Shown here: positions 27,135 to 35,452 of the stretch, piece by piece
How positions within the stretch are numbered: the stretch's first letter is position 1
Layout: each line of letters opens with the position of its first letter
Assembly (NCBI GenBank): GCA_021777755.1
Contig: JAJYDE010000003.1
Span: 83,429 to 147,428 of the forward strand
Length of the DNA: 64,000 bases
From: Deltaproteobacteria bacterium
GTDB taxonomy: Bacteria; Desulfobacterota; Syntrophobacteria; Syntrophobacterales; Syntrophobacteraceae
Direction of reading: 5' to 3'
Made by a program: the position numbers and the translations under genes
Notes under the pieces: generated by a model
Database searches by the model: none
What the model was told of the DNA's origin: nothing
Seen by the model: only the letters and a program-made list of their open reading frames with translations

Positions 27135-29612
27135 TTAGTGGCCGCAACCAGGGCAGCCGCCGCCATTATCTTCTTCTTTCTTTTGGGCGCCGTCTTCGGA
27201 TTCCTTGCCGAATTTGCGCACGATTTCCGAGATTTCCTTCAGCCTGTCGTCAACTTTTCGGTAGACGGAGCCCTCGGGATATGCGCCGTCGGCCTCGACA
27301 ACCCCGGCATCGACCCCGGTAAGGATCTTCAGCCCTTCTTCGACTGTGGCCACAGGCCAGATATGGAATTTGCCCTGCGCGACCGCATCGACCACTTCCT
27401 GATCGAGCATCAGGTTGCTGATGTTTTTGTGCGGAATCATGACGCCCTGTGAGCCATCGAGCCCCTTGACTTTGCAGATATCGAAAAAGCCCTTTATCTT
27501 GTGATTGACGCCTCCGATGGGCTGGACTTCGCCCTTCTGGCTTACCGAGCCGGTCACGGCGATCCCCTGCTTAAGAGGCACACCGCTTATGGCGCTCACC
27601 AGCACGTAGTATTCGGTGCTCGAGGCCGAGTCTCCGTCGATCATCCCGTAGCTTTGCTCGAAGCACACCGAGGCTGAAAAGGCTATGGGCTTGTTGTAGG
27701 CGAACCGTTCACGGAAAAGGCTGCTCAGAATCATCAGCCCTTTGGTATGAGTCGCGCCGCTCATTTTCGATTCCCGGTCGATGGAGACCATTCCCTCGCG
27801 GCCAACCGAGACGGTGGCGGTGATCCTGTTCGGCCTTCCAAAGACGTGATCTCCGGTCATAAGCACGGCCAGACCGTTTACCTGGCCGACTTTTTCGCCT
27901 TCAGTCTCCACCCATATGATGTCGCGTTCCATGATCTCCTTGACGCGCTCTTCAATGAGGTTGGATCGATAGATACGCTTCTTTATGGCCTCATCGACAT
28001 GCTTTCGGCCCACAAACTCGCTGCCTTCGATGCCGGCGAAGTAATTGGCCTCCTGGAGCAGATCGGCGATCGTTCCAAATTCGAGGGAAAGTTTTTCCCT
28101 GTCTTCGGTGAGTTCGACGGAGTATTCGAGCACGCGGGCCACACCGGTCCCGTCGAGGTGTTTAATTTTGTGCTCCTTGCAGTAGCGGGCGATCATCCTG
28201 GAGCATTCCAGGACCTTGTCCGGCTTTTTGTCCATCTGATCGCTCAAGTGGGCTTTGACCTTGAAGAGCTTCTGGAAGCGTTCGTCGTAGCTGTAGAGCA
28301 ACTGATAGATGTACGGGTCGCCCGTTAGAACGATCTTCAAATCCAGCGGAATGGGCTCGGGACGTATGGTCCTGGTGCTGAAAATCCCGTAGAGTTCTCC
28401 AAGATCTTCGATCCTGATTTCCTTGTCGCGCAGGGCCCTTTTCATTGCCTCGTAGGATATGAACCACTTGAGCAGATCGAGGGCCTTCATCACCAGATAG
28501 CCACCGTTGGCCTTGTGCAACGATCCGGGCTTTATCATCGTATGATCGGTAAAAAGGGCACCGAACCATGCCTGCCTCTCTATCGAGCCAAACAGGTTCG
28601 GGTATGCCGGGTTGGATTCTATGATCACCGGAGCGCCCTTGGTCTCGGAGTTGTCGATAAGCACGTTGACGTCGTACTTTCGCAGATTCATCTCCTTGGG
28701 CGGGCCTGCAAAGGGGGCCACGGGCTGGCCGGGCGGCTGCTGAGATTCGGGTTTTTTCTTGAAATCGTCAATGTTTTCAAGCACATCTTCTTGAACTTCT
28801 TTCAGATGGTCGAGCACCTGGGCATCGTCGTGGTATTTTTCCTCGTAGGAATCCATCAACTGGCCAACGACAAAAAGCGCGATTTCGTTATCGAGCTTAG
28901 TGTGCTTTTCCTTGAATTCGTTTTCAACCGCGTGAATCTTCTTGATGGTGTCCTTCATTCTCTCGTGGAGTTCGTCGCTTTTGCCGCGAAGGTCCTGGCG
29001 TTCCTCTTCGCCGAGGTGGCGCAGGTCCTCCTGGGTCATCGGCTCGCCCTCTTTGTTGGCCGGAATGATGACCATACCCACCTGCGAAAACTGCAGAATA
29101 AAGCCCTGATCGCGAGCCTCCTGCGAGAGTTCATCGATATAGTCGCGTCGCTGCTTTTCAAAGGCCTGGTGGACTTCGGACTCCTTGGCCCGATAATCGT
29201 CACTGTCGAAGACTTCCGGGATTTTAGCCTGAAGAGTGTCTATGAAATCATTCATGTCCTTTTTGAGCGCTTTGCCTCGCCCCGCGGAAATTTTCAAACA
29301 CTTGGGCTTGTCCTGCTCTTTGAAATTGTAGACATAGCACCAATCGGGAGGAGTTTCTTCCTTCGCGGCCTGCTCTTCGATGTAGGTCCTCGCGGTATAG
29401 GTGAGGCCGGCTTTCGAAGGTCCGGCCACAAAGATATTGTACCCCGACGTCTTCATCCCCATCCCGAATTTGATGGCGTCAATGGCCCGATCCTGACCAA
29501 CGACCCTGTCGGACACACCATCCAGGGAGGCCGTGGTCTCAAAGGAGAGCAGGTCATCTTCGAAATGCGCTCTTAATTCATGTGCGGGAAGTCCCCGGAC
29601 TGTATCAGACAT
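27135..29612 (-). CDS. Lon-like ATP-dependent protease (AAA_32/LonB-type)
   Basis: An 825-aa protein. The N-terminal AAA region has GYNIFVAGPSKAGLTYTART in the Walker A position. The middle region is coiled and charged (about 130-310). A C-terminal Lon protease domain has the catalytic serine in DGDSASSTEYYVLVSAISGV and the catalytic lysine near VNHKIKGFFDICK. It resembles the YcbZ/LonB-like group rather than classical Lon. The P-loop GPSKAGLT deviates from the family's GxxGTGRT form. The C-terminus ends in a glycine/cysteine motif (GGGCPGCGH) that could bind metal. The start has AAGGAG. It is followed by a strong terminator and preceded by khpA (38 bp). Confidence 0.88.
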   Translation of the reverse strand: MSDTVRGLPAHELRAHFEDDLLSFETTASLDGVSDRVVGQDRAIDAIKFGMGMKTSGYNIFVAGPSKAGLTYTARTYIEEQAAKEETPPDWCYVYNFKEQDKPKCLKISAGRGKALKKDMNDFIDTLQAKIPEVFDSDDYRAKESEVHQAFEKQRRDYIDELSQEARDQGFILQFSQVGMVIIPANKEGEPMTQEDLRHLGEEERQDLRGKSDELHERMKDTIKKIHAVENEFKEKHTKLDNEIALFVVGQLMDSYEEKYHDDAQVLDHLKEVQEDVLENIDDFKKKPESQQPPGQPVAPFAGPPKEMNLRKYDVNVLIDNSETKGAPVIIESNPAYPNLFGSIERQAWFGALFTDHTMIKPGSLHKANGGYLVMKALDLLKWFISYEAMKRALRDKEIRIEDLGELYGIFSTRTIRPEPIPLDLKIVLTGDPYIYQLLYSYDERFQKLFKVKAHLSDQMDKKPDKVLECSRMIARYCKEHKIKHLDGTGVARVLEYSVELTEDREKLSLEFGTIADLLQEANYFAGIEGSEFVGRKHVDEAIKKRIYRSNLIEERVKEIMERDIIWVETEGEKVGQVNGLAVLMTGDHVFGRPNRITATVSVGREGMVSIDRESKMSGATHTKGLMILSSLFRERFAYNKPIAFSASVCFEQSYGMIDGDSASSTEYYVLVSAISGVPLKQGIAVTGSVSQKGEVQPIGGVNHKIKGFFDICKVKGLDGSQGVMIPHKNISNLMLDQEVVDAVAQGKFHIWPVATVEEGLKILTGVDAGVVEADGAYPEGSVYRKVDDRLKEISEIVRKFGKESEDGAQKKEEDNGGGCPGCGH

Positions 29613-29650
29613 AAGTTTGGCTCCTTTGCATCCTCGTCAAGCCATCACAA

Positions 29651-29944
29651 TTACGATTCCGCCTCACTACCGGCTTCGCCATTTTCTTCCGGCACGGGTA
29701 GATCGCCCTGCCCCACCACCTCCAGCCTGGCCCTTTTCTTGCGACTCGAAGCCGCCGTTTGCAAAACGGTACGTATCGCGTTTATCGTGTATCCGCTCTT
29801 GCCGATAATGCGGCCAATATCCTCCGGGGATATTTTAAGCCCGATGAGGACGGTGTCATCTTCTTCGCGCTCTTCAAGCTCCACTTTTTCCGGATGATCG
29901 GCAAGCGATTTTACCAGGTATTCCGCCAAATCTTTCAAAGCCAC
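29651..29944 (-). CDS. khpA: KH-domain RNA-binding protein (KhpA-like)
   Basis: A 97-aa single KH-domain protein with the RNA-contacting GxxG loop in RIIGKSGYTINAIRTVLQT (about 43-62). A charged, acidic tail (EENGEAGSEAES) follows. KhpA proteins bind structured RNAs and usually sit near rpsP/rimM, which are not here. The start is a GTG with GGAGGATAAAT in front, and the RBS overlaps the stop of the upstream thiamine-binding gene. Confidence 0.9.
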   Translation of the reverse strand: MALKDLAEYLVKSLADHPEKVELEEREEDDTVLIGLKISPEDIGRIIGKSGYTINAIRTVLQTAASSRKKRARLEVVGQGDLPVPEENGEAGSEAES

Positions 29945-29946
29945 AT

Positions 29947-30264
29947 TTATCCTCCAGCCATCCGGTCCGCATCCAGCTTTTCACGCACCGAACGAATCTT
30001 GCGTTCAATACTCGAGTCCTTGTCACGCCGGTCGTCTATCCTTATCTGGGTCAGGACCCTCACGGCGCCGGCGTCGAAACAACTCTCATGCATATTTCTG
30101 ACCGTGGCCAGAATTTCGTCCAAATCGCCCGAAATGATGGTCCCCATGGCGGTCAGTTCGAATCCAAGACCGGTCTTTTCGAGCACCCTCACAGCCCCGG
30201 CCACGAAACGACTAACACCGGCACCAACGCCCAGGGGCACAATACTAAGTTCTACGATCGCCAT
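29947..30264 (-). CDS. MTH1187/YkoF-type thiamine-binding protein
   Basis: A 105-aa ferredoxin-like protein of the MTH1187 family: AIVELSIVPLGVGAGVSRFV at the N-terminus and FELTAMGTIISGDLDEILAT in the middle. The C-terminal helix ends KIRSVREKL. Members form tetramers, and some bind thiamine derivatives. It is directly upstream of khpA (2 bp between stop and start codons), so the two are co-translated. Confidence 0.85.
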   Translation of the reverse strand: MAIVELSIVPLGVGAGVSRFVAGAVRVLEKTGLGFELTAMGTIISGDLDEILATVRNMHESCFDAGAVRVLTQIRIDDRRDKDSSIERKIRSVREKLDADRMAGG

Positions 30265-30311
30265 TGCAACCCGCCCGCGGAAAGTTAGATTACTGCAAAG
30301 CCGCCTATAAT

Positions 30312-31196
30312 TTAGCCATTCTCCCGGCGTGAACCCAGAAAATTATTGAAGGAAGAAAGCCGCGCCAATCCCGCGAGAGTCTCATACAAGTGTTCGACCG
30401 TGTGAGGCTCGAGGGTAAGGAGCGGAGAAATCCCCCTGGCGATAAAAAATTCGAACAAAAGATCGAAGTCGATCGTTGCCGCCCCCACAGGCAGATGAGC
30501 ATCACACGAGCCATCGTTATCATGAAGATGGACTTCTTTCAAGTATGGCCAGGTCGCCTCCAGCCACTTGTCCAGGGCGGTTTTGGAAAAAGCGTGCTGG
30601 TGCCCGACGTCCAGACAGAAGCCAAGCCACGGCGACTGCATCCTTTCCAGAAGCTCCCTGTGCAACTCGGGTCCTTCTTCGAAGACGTTTTCCAAAACGA
30701 GCGTTACTCCCAACCTCTCCGCCCGCCGCACAAACGGCTCCAGGGTAGCCAGTCCGTGTTCGATCCACTCGCCCCGGTGGCCGTCATGATGTCTCGGATC
30801 AAAGCCGGTATGCAAGACCACCCGCTCGGGCAGCACTTTTTCGATCAACCGGAAAAGGCTGTCGAGCCTCGATCGCACAACCTCCCGTATGGCCGGATCA
30901 ACACTTCCCATATTCAGATCCCAGAAGGGGCCGTGAAAAGTGATCGATCCCCCGCGTTCCCGCACCCGCAAGACCAAGGCACAAACATCTTCGGGCGTGC
31001 AACTCTCAAGGTCCGAAGCCGCAAACCCGAACTCGACATTTACGAGGGCACCGACGACCAGGTCCATAAAACGCCCCCTGTGGCTCCAGGGCATATTGAC
31101 GAATACATGCCGAAGTACATGGCGCATCGCGGGATCGATTTCGCGAAATTTCATGAACTCTAAATCGGGTTTTGTTAACCTCGACATTGCAACCAC
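30312..31196 (-). CDS. Xylose isomerase-like TIM-barrel protein (sugar phosphate isomerase/epimerase family)
   Basis: An AP_endonuc_2-type TIM barrel. Strand motifs ITFHGPFWDLNMGSVDP, RVVLHTGFDPRHHDGH, LVLENVFEEG, GFCLDVGHQHAFS and EVHLHDNDGSCDAHLPVG supply the His/Glu/Asp metal ligands expected for the family. The substrate cannot be assigned. The start is uncertain: a GTG at 31196 gives 294 aa, but the family normally begins near VFVNMPW, so an ATG at about 31152 or 31119 is possible. No strong RBS settles it. The gene lies 47 bp above the thiamine-binding gene. Confidence 0.75.
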   Translation of the reverse strand: MVAMSRLTKPDLEFMKFREIDPAMRHVLRHVFVNMPWSHRGRFMDLVVGALVNVEFGFAASDLESCTPEDVCALVLRVRERGGSITFHGPFWDLNMGSVDPAIREVVRSRLDSLFRLIEKVLPERVVLHTGFDPRHHDGHRGEWIEHGLATLEPFVRRAERLGVTLVLENVFEEGPELHRELLERMQSPWLGFCLDVGHQHAFSKTALDKWLEATWPYLKEVHLHDNDGSCDAHLPVGAATIDFDLLFEFFIARGISPLLTLEPHTVEHLYETLAGLARLSSFNNFLGSRRENG

Positions 31197-31293
31197 TCAT
31201 GTCAACATTACAAATAGCCAATTTGGCGGGAAAGGGGCCAATTTCCTGAAATCGGACGCCGCCACCGGGCACGTATAGAAGCAAGGAGATGAT

Positions 31294-31314
31294 AAGTCAA
31301 TTGCTTATTGACTT
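31294..31314. repeat. Perfect inverted repeat AAGTCAAT-TGCTT-ATTGACTT
   Basis: An 8-bp dyad with a 5-bp spacer, 59 bp before the start of the 110-aa gene at 31373. It is a candidate operator or leader hairpin. A second, looser dyad (CCTGTTT at 31318-31324 and AAACAGG at 31348-31354) follows it. Confidence 0.5.
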
Positions 31315-31372
31315 CAGCCTGTTTTAACTCCATCCTGTCCGCATTTTAAACAGGGACTGTGAGGACGACGAT

Positions 31373-31705
31373 ATGAAGCAATATGTAATAGACCAACTTA
31401 GAGAAAGCGACTACGACAGCATTCTGGGCTTCCTGCAAAAAAATGCGGAGGCTTCCGAATTTGGTGACGTCTTCTGGGTAAAGCTCCCCGCGCAACTCTA
31501 CAATGAAATCCAAAGGGAACATGAGAAATGTCAGCCCTTCTGCTTTGCCGTAAACATTTCCCCGGCCCAGGCCGCTTTCGAAATGCTGGTTCGAAGCCGC
31601 CAGCTGCTGCGATGCAATTGCATCGCCTATGCGGACTCCAGGCAGAAAGACTTTATCATAGACTACGCCGACCGCATGCTCGAAGAGCTTAAAATCAAGA
31701 TTTAG
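31373..31705 (+). CDS. Conserved-looking protein of unknown function (110 aa)
   Basis: A soluble 110-aa protein starting MKQYVIDQLRESDYDSILGF, preceded by GTGAGGACGACGAT. It is mixed alpha/beta with three cysteines (CQPFCFAV and LLRCNCIAY regions) that might bind metal or form a disulfide. No family is recognised. Its 3' end overlaps the rpe stop by 11 bp in convergent orientation. Two inverted repeats in its leader suggest regulation. Confidence 0.65.
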   Translation: MKQYVIDQLRESDYDSILGFLQKNAEASEFGDVFWVKLPAQLYNEIQREHEKCQPFCFAVNISPAQAAFEMLVRSRQLLRCNCIAYADSRQKDFIIDYADRMLEELKIKI

Positions 31706-32369
31706 ATTTTTCACCGCGCGCAATGGCCGCTTTGATATTGTCGATATTTGCACGGTAGTCGCCGTTAAAAACCGCCGAACCCGCAACAAAGACATCGACA
31801 CCCGCTTCGGCCAATTCGGGGGCCGTCGCGGGGTTTGCTCCGCCGTCAACCTGAAGCAGCACCGAGAGCCCCAGATCATCGATTTTCCGGCGGCATTGCC
31901 TGATTTTGGGCAGCATGTTGCGTATGAACGCCTGACCGCCAAACCCCGGGTTTACGGTCATGAGAAGGATCATGTCCACATCGGGAAGCACCGCTTCCAC
32001 CATGCAGAGCGGGGTGGCGGGATTAAGAGCCACGCAGGGCCTCACCCCCAACTCCCTTATGTTCTGCACCACCCGGTGCAGATGGGTGCAGCTTTCCGCG
32101 TGCACCCCGATAAGATCCGCCCCGGCCTTGGCGAAATTTTCCACGTAACGCCCCGGGTCCTCGATCATCAGGTGGACGTCCAGGGGCAGCTCCGAGGCCT
32201 TTCGCAGCGCCTCCACCACGCAGGGCCCCATGGTGATATTGGGCACGAATCGGCCGTCCATGACGTCCACGTGGATCCAGTCGGCACCGGCCTCCGATAC
32301 GGCTTGAACCTCCTCGGCCAGCCTGCCGAAATCGGCGGAAAGAATCGAAGCGGAAAGAAGTTTTTTCAT
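31695..32369 (-). CDS. rpe: Ribulose-phosphate 3-epimerase
   Basis: Interconverts ribulose-5-phosphate and xylulose-5-phosphate. The 224-aa TIM barrel shows SASILSADFGRLAEEV, WIHVDVMDGRFVPNITMGP, LDVHLMIEDP, LLMTVNPGFGGQAFI and LQVDGGANPATAPELAEAG, with the metal-binding His and Asp residues in place. The start is the ATG ending at 32369, with AAGGTG upstream. It is 33 bp below a dehydrogenase gene on the same strand. Confidence 0.97.
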   Translation of the reverse strand: MKKLLSASILSADFGRLAEEVQAVSEAGADWIHVDVMDGRFVPNITMGPCVVEALRKASELPLDVHLMIEDPGRYVENFAKAGADLIGVHAESCTHLHRVVQNIRELGVRPCVALNPATPLCMVEAVLPDVDMILLMTVNPGFGGQAFIRNMLPKIRQCRRKIDDLGLSVLLQVDGGANPATAPELAEAGVDVFVAGSAVFNGDYRANIDNIKAAIARGEKSKS

Positions 32370-32402
32370 TTTGCACACCTTGTTTCGGCTTTGGGCCGGC
32401 TG

Positions 32403-33353
32403 CTAACGATTTTTACGATGAAGCGGCTCAAGATTGTTTCCCACCCTTCGGATATTTTCCGCCACCGTTCGCACGATTCCCGACACTGAAATATCGGTTG
32501 CGCCTCCGACATGGGGGGTTGCAAGCACGTTGAAGGAAAATACGGGATCCCGCGGGTCGGGAGGCTCCTCCCAGAAAACATCCAAACCCGCGCCCGCGAT
32601 CTTACCCGAAGCCAGAGCATCGAGCAAGCAGGCGCGATCGACCAGACCGCCTCTAGCCAGGTTTATCAAAAAGGCCCCTTGCTTCATTGCCGCAAAAGCC
32701 TGCCGGTTCATAAGGCATTTGGTCTCCGAAGTAACTGGAAGGCAAAGGATCACATAATCGGAGCGCCCGAGAAGCTCCGGCAGATCCTCGGGCCCGCCTG
32801 CCCATTCCAGCCCCAACTCCTCCACAGCCCTGCCGGGATCGCTGCGTTTTACGGCAATCAGTCGGGCCTCGAAGCCTTTCAGCCTTCGCACAAGGGCTCG
32901 ACCTATGCCCCCCAGCCCGACAAGGCCGATGGTCTTGCCGCTAAGCGACATCCCCCTTGGTATCCCCATTCGGCGCTCGCGCAGGTTTTGCGCCATTGCC
33001 CGAAAATCCCTGGAAAGCCCGATCAACATATAAATTCCCAACTCGGCCACCGAATCGGCGTTGCCGGAGATATCGGTTGGAACATTGGCCACCTTGATAT
33101 TTAGAGCCTCGGCGGCACAGATATCCACCCCCTCAAGTCCCGAACCGCATTGCTGAACGAGCTTCAACCGGTCCGAGGTCTCGAGGATTTCCCGCGTGAC
33201 CGGACTCATCGTGGGAATAAGGATGTCAAACCCCTTCAGACTATCCACCGAGAAGCTTCCGGAGGCCACAAATTCGTGTTCCGGCAACTCGTTTCTGATC
33301 CGGTCGAACATACCACCCCAACTTTTTTCATGAGCGGCGAAAAGAACCCTCAT
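32403..33353 (-). CDS. D-isomer 2-hydroxyacid dehydrogenase family protein
   Basis: A 316-aa NAD-dependent dehydrogenase. The nucleotide-binding motif is GLVGLGGIGRALVRRL (about 143-158). The catalytic triad is R in NLARGGLVD, E in LDVFWEEPPD and H in VLATPHVGG. It resembles phosphoglycerate or hydroxypyruvate dehydrogenases but has no regulatory ACT domain, so the substrate is open. The ATG ending at 33353 follows a GGGGGG stretch. It lies between hxlR (39 bp) and rpe, so the three may form one transcript. Confidence 0.88.
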   Translation of the reverse strand: MRVLFAAHEKSWGGMFDRIRNELPEHEFVASGSFSVDSLKGFDILIPTMSPVTREILETSDRLKLVQQCGSGLEGVDICAAEALNIKVANVPTDISGNADSVAELGIYMLIGLSRDFRAMAQNLRERRMGIPRGMSLSGKTIGLVGLGGIGRALVRRLKGFEARLIAVKRSDPGRAVEELGLEWAGGPEDLPELLGRSDYVILCLPVTSETKCLMNRQAFAAMKQGAFLINLARGGLVDRACLLDALASGKIAGAGLDVFWEEPPDPRDPVFSFNVLATPHVGGATDISVSGIVRTVAENIRRVGNNLEPLHRKNR

Positions 33354-33392
33354 ACGATTGCCCCCCGACAAAACGCGATCAAAATAAGTCGT

Positions 33393-33740
33393 CTACATTT
33401 CCCCCGGCTGTTTGTCGGCCGCTGTGCGCATGACCCGATAGTTTTGACCCCATCGGTGCATTTCATCCAGTATGGGTTGCAGACTCCTGCCCGTTTCGGT
33501 AAGAGAATATTCCACCCGGGGCGGCACTTCCGCGTAAATTTTACGCTCCACCAAGTCGTCGCTTTCCATCTGCCTCAGTTGCTGGGTCAGCATCTTTTGA
33601 CTTATACCTGAAATCCCGCGGCAGAGTTCACCGAATCGTTTCACTCCTTTGAACAACTCACGCAGGATCAGCACTTTCCACTTGTTGCCCAGAAGCGCCA
33701 GGGTGATTTCCACCGGGCAACCGAACTTTTCCCCGGACAT
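33393..33740 (-). CDS. HxlR-family winged-helix transcriptional regulator
   Basis: A 115-aa regulator with the family opening CPVEITLALLGNKWKVLILR, then a recognition region (GISGISQKMLTQQLRQMESD) and a wing (VPPRVEYSLTETGRSL). The start codon ending at 33740 has AAGGAG six bases away. The longer upstream frame lacks support. Cys9 is in the position used for redox or electrophile sensing in several HxlR proteins such as YodB. It is divergent from a YgiD-like gene and an FMN reductase, likely targets. Confidence 0.9.
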   Translation of the reverse strand: MSGEKFGCPVEITLALLGNKWKVLILRELFKGVKRFGELCRGISGISQKMLTQQLRQMESDDLVERKIYAEVPPRVEYSLTETGRSLQPILDEMHRWGQNYRVMRTAADKQPGEM

Positions 33741-33779
33741 AGTCATCTCCTTATAGACTGACCGCGCCTCCGCATTGCT

Positions 33780-33811
33780 TACCTTTTTGTCAGTACCAGA
33801 CGAAAAAGTAC
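33780..33811. promoter_or_regulatory. Candidate HxlR operator
   Basis: An imperfect dyad: TACCTTTTTGTC (33780-33791) facing GTACTTTTTCGTC on the other strand (33811-33799). It lies 40 bp before hxlR and 120 bp before the divergent dioxygenase gene. Size and TAC...GTA ends resemble operators of YodB-type regulators. Confidence 0.4.
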
Positions 33812-33930
33812 CTTCTTGCACATCGAAAGCTTCAGTCATAAAATAGCGCCATGGGACAAAGTAATCAAGCGTCTCGCCCCCCGTGGGCGGGCAAGAATTG
33901 AGCGTAAAATTGGACCATGGAGGTGCGGGG

Positions 33931-34710
33931 ATGTCCGAGTTGATGCCGACTCTTTTTTTCGGGCATGGCAATCCCATGCTGACGTTATCTCAAAACGCCT
34001 ATACGAAAGGTTGGAGCGAGGCGGGCAGGTCGATACCGCGCCCCGCGGCCGTACTGGCCATTTCCGCCCATTGGTTCGGGGGCGGAATATCGGTGAGTTC
34101 CAGTGCGCGGCCCGCAACCATCCACGATTTCTACGGCTTTCCGGAAGAACTCTTCGAAATCCGATACCCGGCGCCGGGGGAGCCCTTACTGGCTTCTCGG
34201 GTGAGGGATTTGTTAGGGCCCCAAGAAGTCGGGTTGAACCGGGAGCGGGGGCTGGATCACGGGGTTTGGTGCATCTTGCGCCATCTATTCCCCGAGGCCG
34301 ACATCCCGGTTGTTCAGCTGAGCATGGACGCGGCCATGGCCGCGAAGGCACATTACCAAATCGGCGAAAAACTTGCGCCGCTTCGCAGGGAGGGCGTCCT
34401 TATCCTTGGCAGCGGCAATATCGTTCACAATCTCGCCATGTATTCATGGGAGTCCCGCAGTCCGGTCGTATACGACTGGGCGCTGCGATTCGAGAAACAG
34501 GCGCGGGAGCTTTTGACCAAGCGCCGGGACTCGCAATTGATCGATTTCGAAAGCCTTGGCCCGGATGCGCGGCTATCGATTCCCACCCCGGAGCATTACC
34601 TGCCGTTACTCTACGTGCTGGGTGCGAGCGAGGATGGCGAACGGCCGACTTTCCCGATCGAGGGAATCGACGGAGGTTCCATGTCGATGCTCGCTGTTCG
34701 GATGGGATGA
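33931..34710 (+). CDS. Class III extradiol dioxygenase-like protein (YgiD/DODA family)
   Basis: A 259-aa LigB-superfamily protein. MPTLFFGHGNPMLTL contains the first zinc/iron histidine. AISAHWFGGG, GLDHGVWCILRHLFPEADIP and LGSGNIVHNL supply the others. Bacterial YgiD opens DOPA-type catechols, though the physiological substrate is generally unclear and an oxygen-dependent enzyme is unexpected in a strict anaerobe. The start at 33931 has GGAGGTGCGGGG. It is followed 14 bp later by an FMN reductase and is divergent from hxlR. Confidence 0.85.
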   Translation: MSELMPTLFFGHGNPMLTLSQNAYTKGWSEAGRSIPRPAAVLAISAHWFGGGISVSSSARPATIHDFYGFPEELFEIRYPAPGEPLLASRVRDLLGPQEVGLNRERGLDHGVWCILRHLFPEADIPVVQLSMDAAMAAKAHYQIGEKLAPLRREGVLILGSGNIVHNLAMYSWESRSPVVYDWALRFEKQARELLTKRRDSQLIDFESLGPDARLSIPTPEHYLPLLYVLGASEDGERPTFPIEGIDGGSMSMLAVRMG

Positions 34711-34724
34711 AAAAGGAGAACGCA

Positions 34725-35276
34725 ATGGAAGAATACCCGATTGGTGTTGTTGTCGGAAGCATTCGGCGGGATTCGTTCAACCTCAGGTTGTTTGAAGCGC
34801 TGGCAAAACTGGCTCCCCAGGAATTTTTGTTCAAACGGCTGCGAATAGATGATCTGCCCCTCTACAACCAGGACGACGACGCAAATCCGGCGGAGTCCGT
34901 GGTACGGTTGAAAAAAGATATTCTTTCGTCCCGGGGGCTTCTTTTCCTGACCCCGGAGTACAACCGCTCGATGCCGGGGGTGCTAAAGAACGCGCTCGAC
35001 CATGCATCCCGGCCCTACGGTCAAAATGCCTGGGCGAAAAAGCCCGCCGGGGTACTCGGGATTTCGATAGGACCCAGCGGCACGGCCATGGCCCAACAGC
35101 ATTTGCGTAACGTTTTGGCCTATCTCGACGTGCCCTTGCTGGCCCAGCCCGAGGTCTTTTTGCAGGCCAAAGAGGGGCTTTTCGACCAATCGGGAAATAT
35201 CGGGGCGGCAAGCAAGGACTTTCTTCAAGGATGGATGGACCGCTACGTTGCCTGGGTCAAAAAGCACGCGGCGTGA
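34725..35276 (+). CDS. NADPH-dependent FMN reductase family protein
   Basis: A 183-aa flavodoxin-like reductase. The FMN phosphate loop is GSIRRDSFNLRLFEAL (about 12-27), with FLTPEYNRSMPGVLKNALD around residues 70-88. A GISIGPSGTAMAQQHLR loop follows, all typical of ChrR/YieF-like quinone and metal reductases. Start: AAGGAGAACGCA then ATG at 34725. With the dioxygenase-like gene and divergent hxlR it suggests a response to quinones or electrophiles. Confidence 0.92.
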   Translation: MEEYPIGVVVGSIRRDSFNLRLFEALAKLAPQEFLFKRLRIDDLPLYNQDDDANPAESVVRLKKDILSSRGLLFLTPEYNRSMPGVLKNALDHASRPYGQNAWAKKPAGVLGISIGPSGTAMAQQHLRNVLAYLDVPLLAQPEVFLQAKEGLFDQSGNIGAASKDFLQGWMDRYVAWVKKHAA

Positions 35277-35452
35277 AAAGGTGGTGGCGCTCCCCCGAGT
35301 CGGCGGGCCTGAGGGGTCCGGGTTTCGGGGGGCGCCTTGATTTTGATTTGTCGGGCTACGGTCTTGCTTATTCAAGCGACGGATTGTATGCTGGGCGACA
35401 CCATGGAAAAAACGATCCGTTAAGTTTGAAGAATTCACGGAGATCCGGCCCC

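Noticed and set aside
33816..34724. Upstream extension of the FMN reductase frame to 486 aa
   Set aside because: The extension is a shadow of the dioxygenase gene in another frame. A good RBS (AAGGAG) marks the ATG at 34725.
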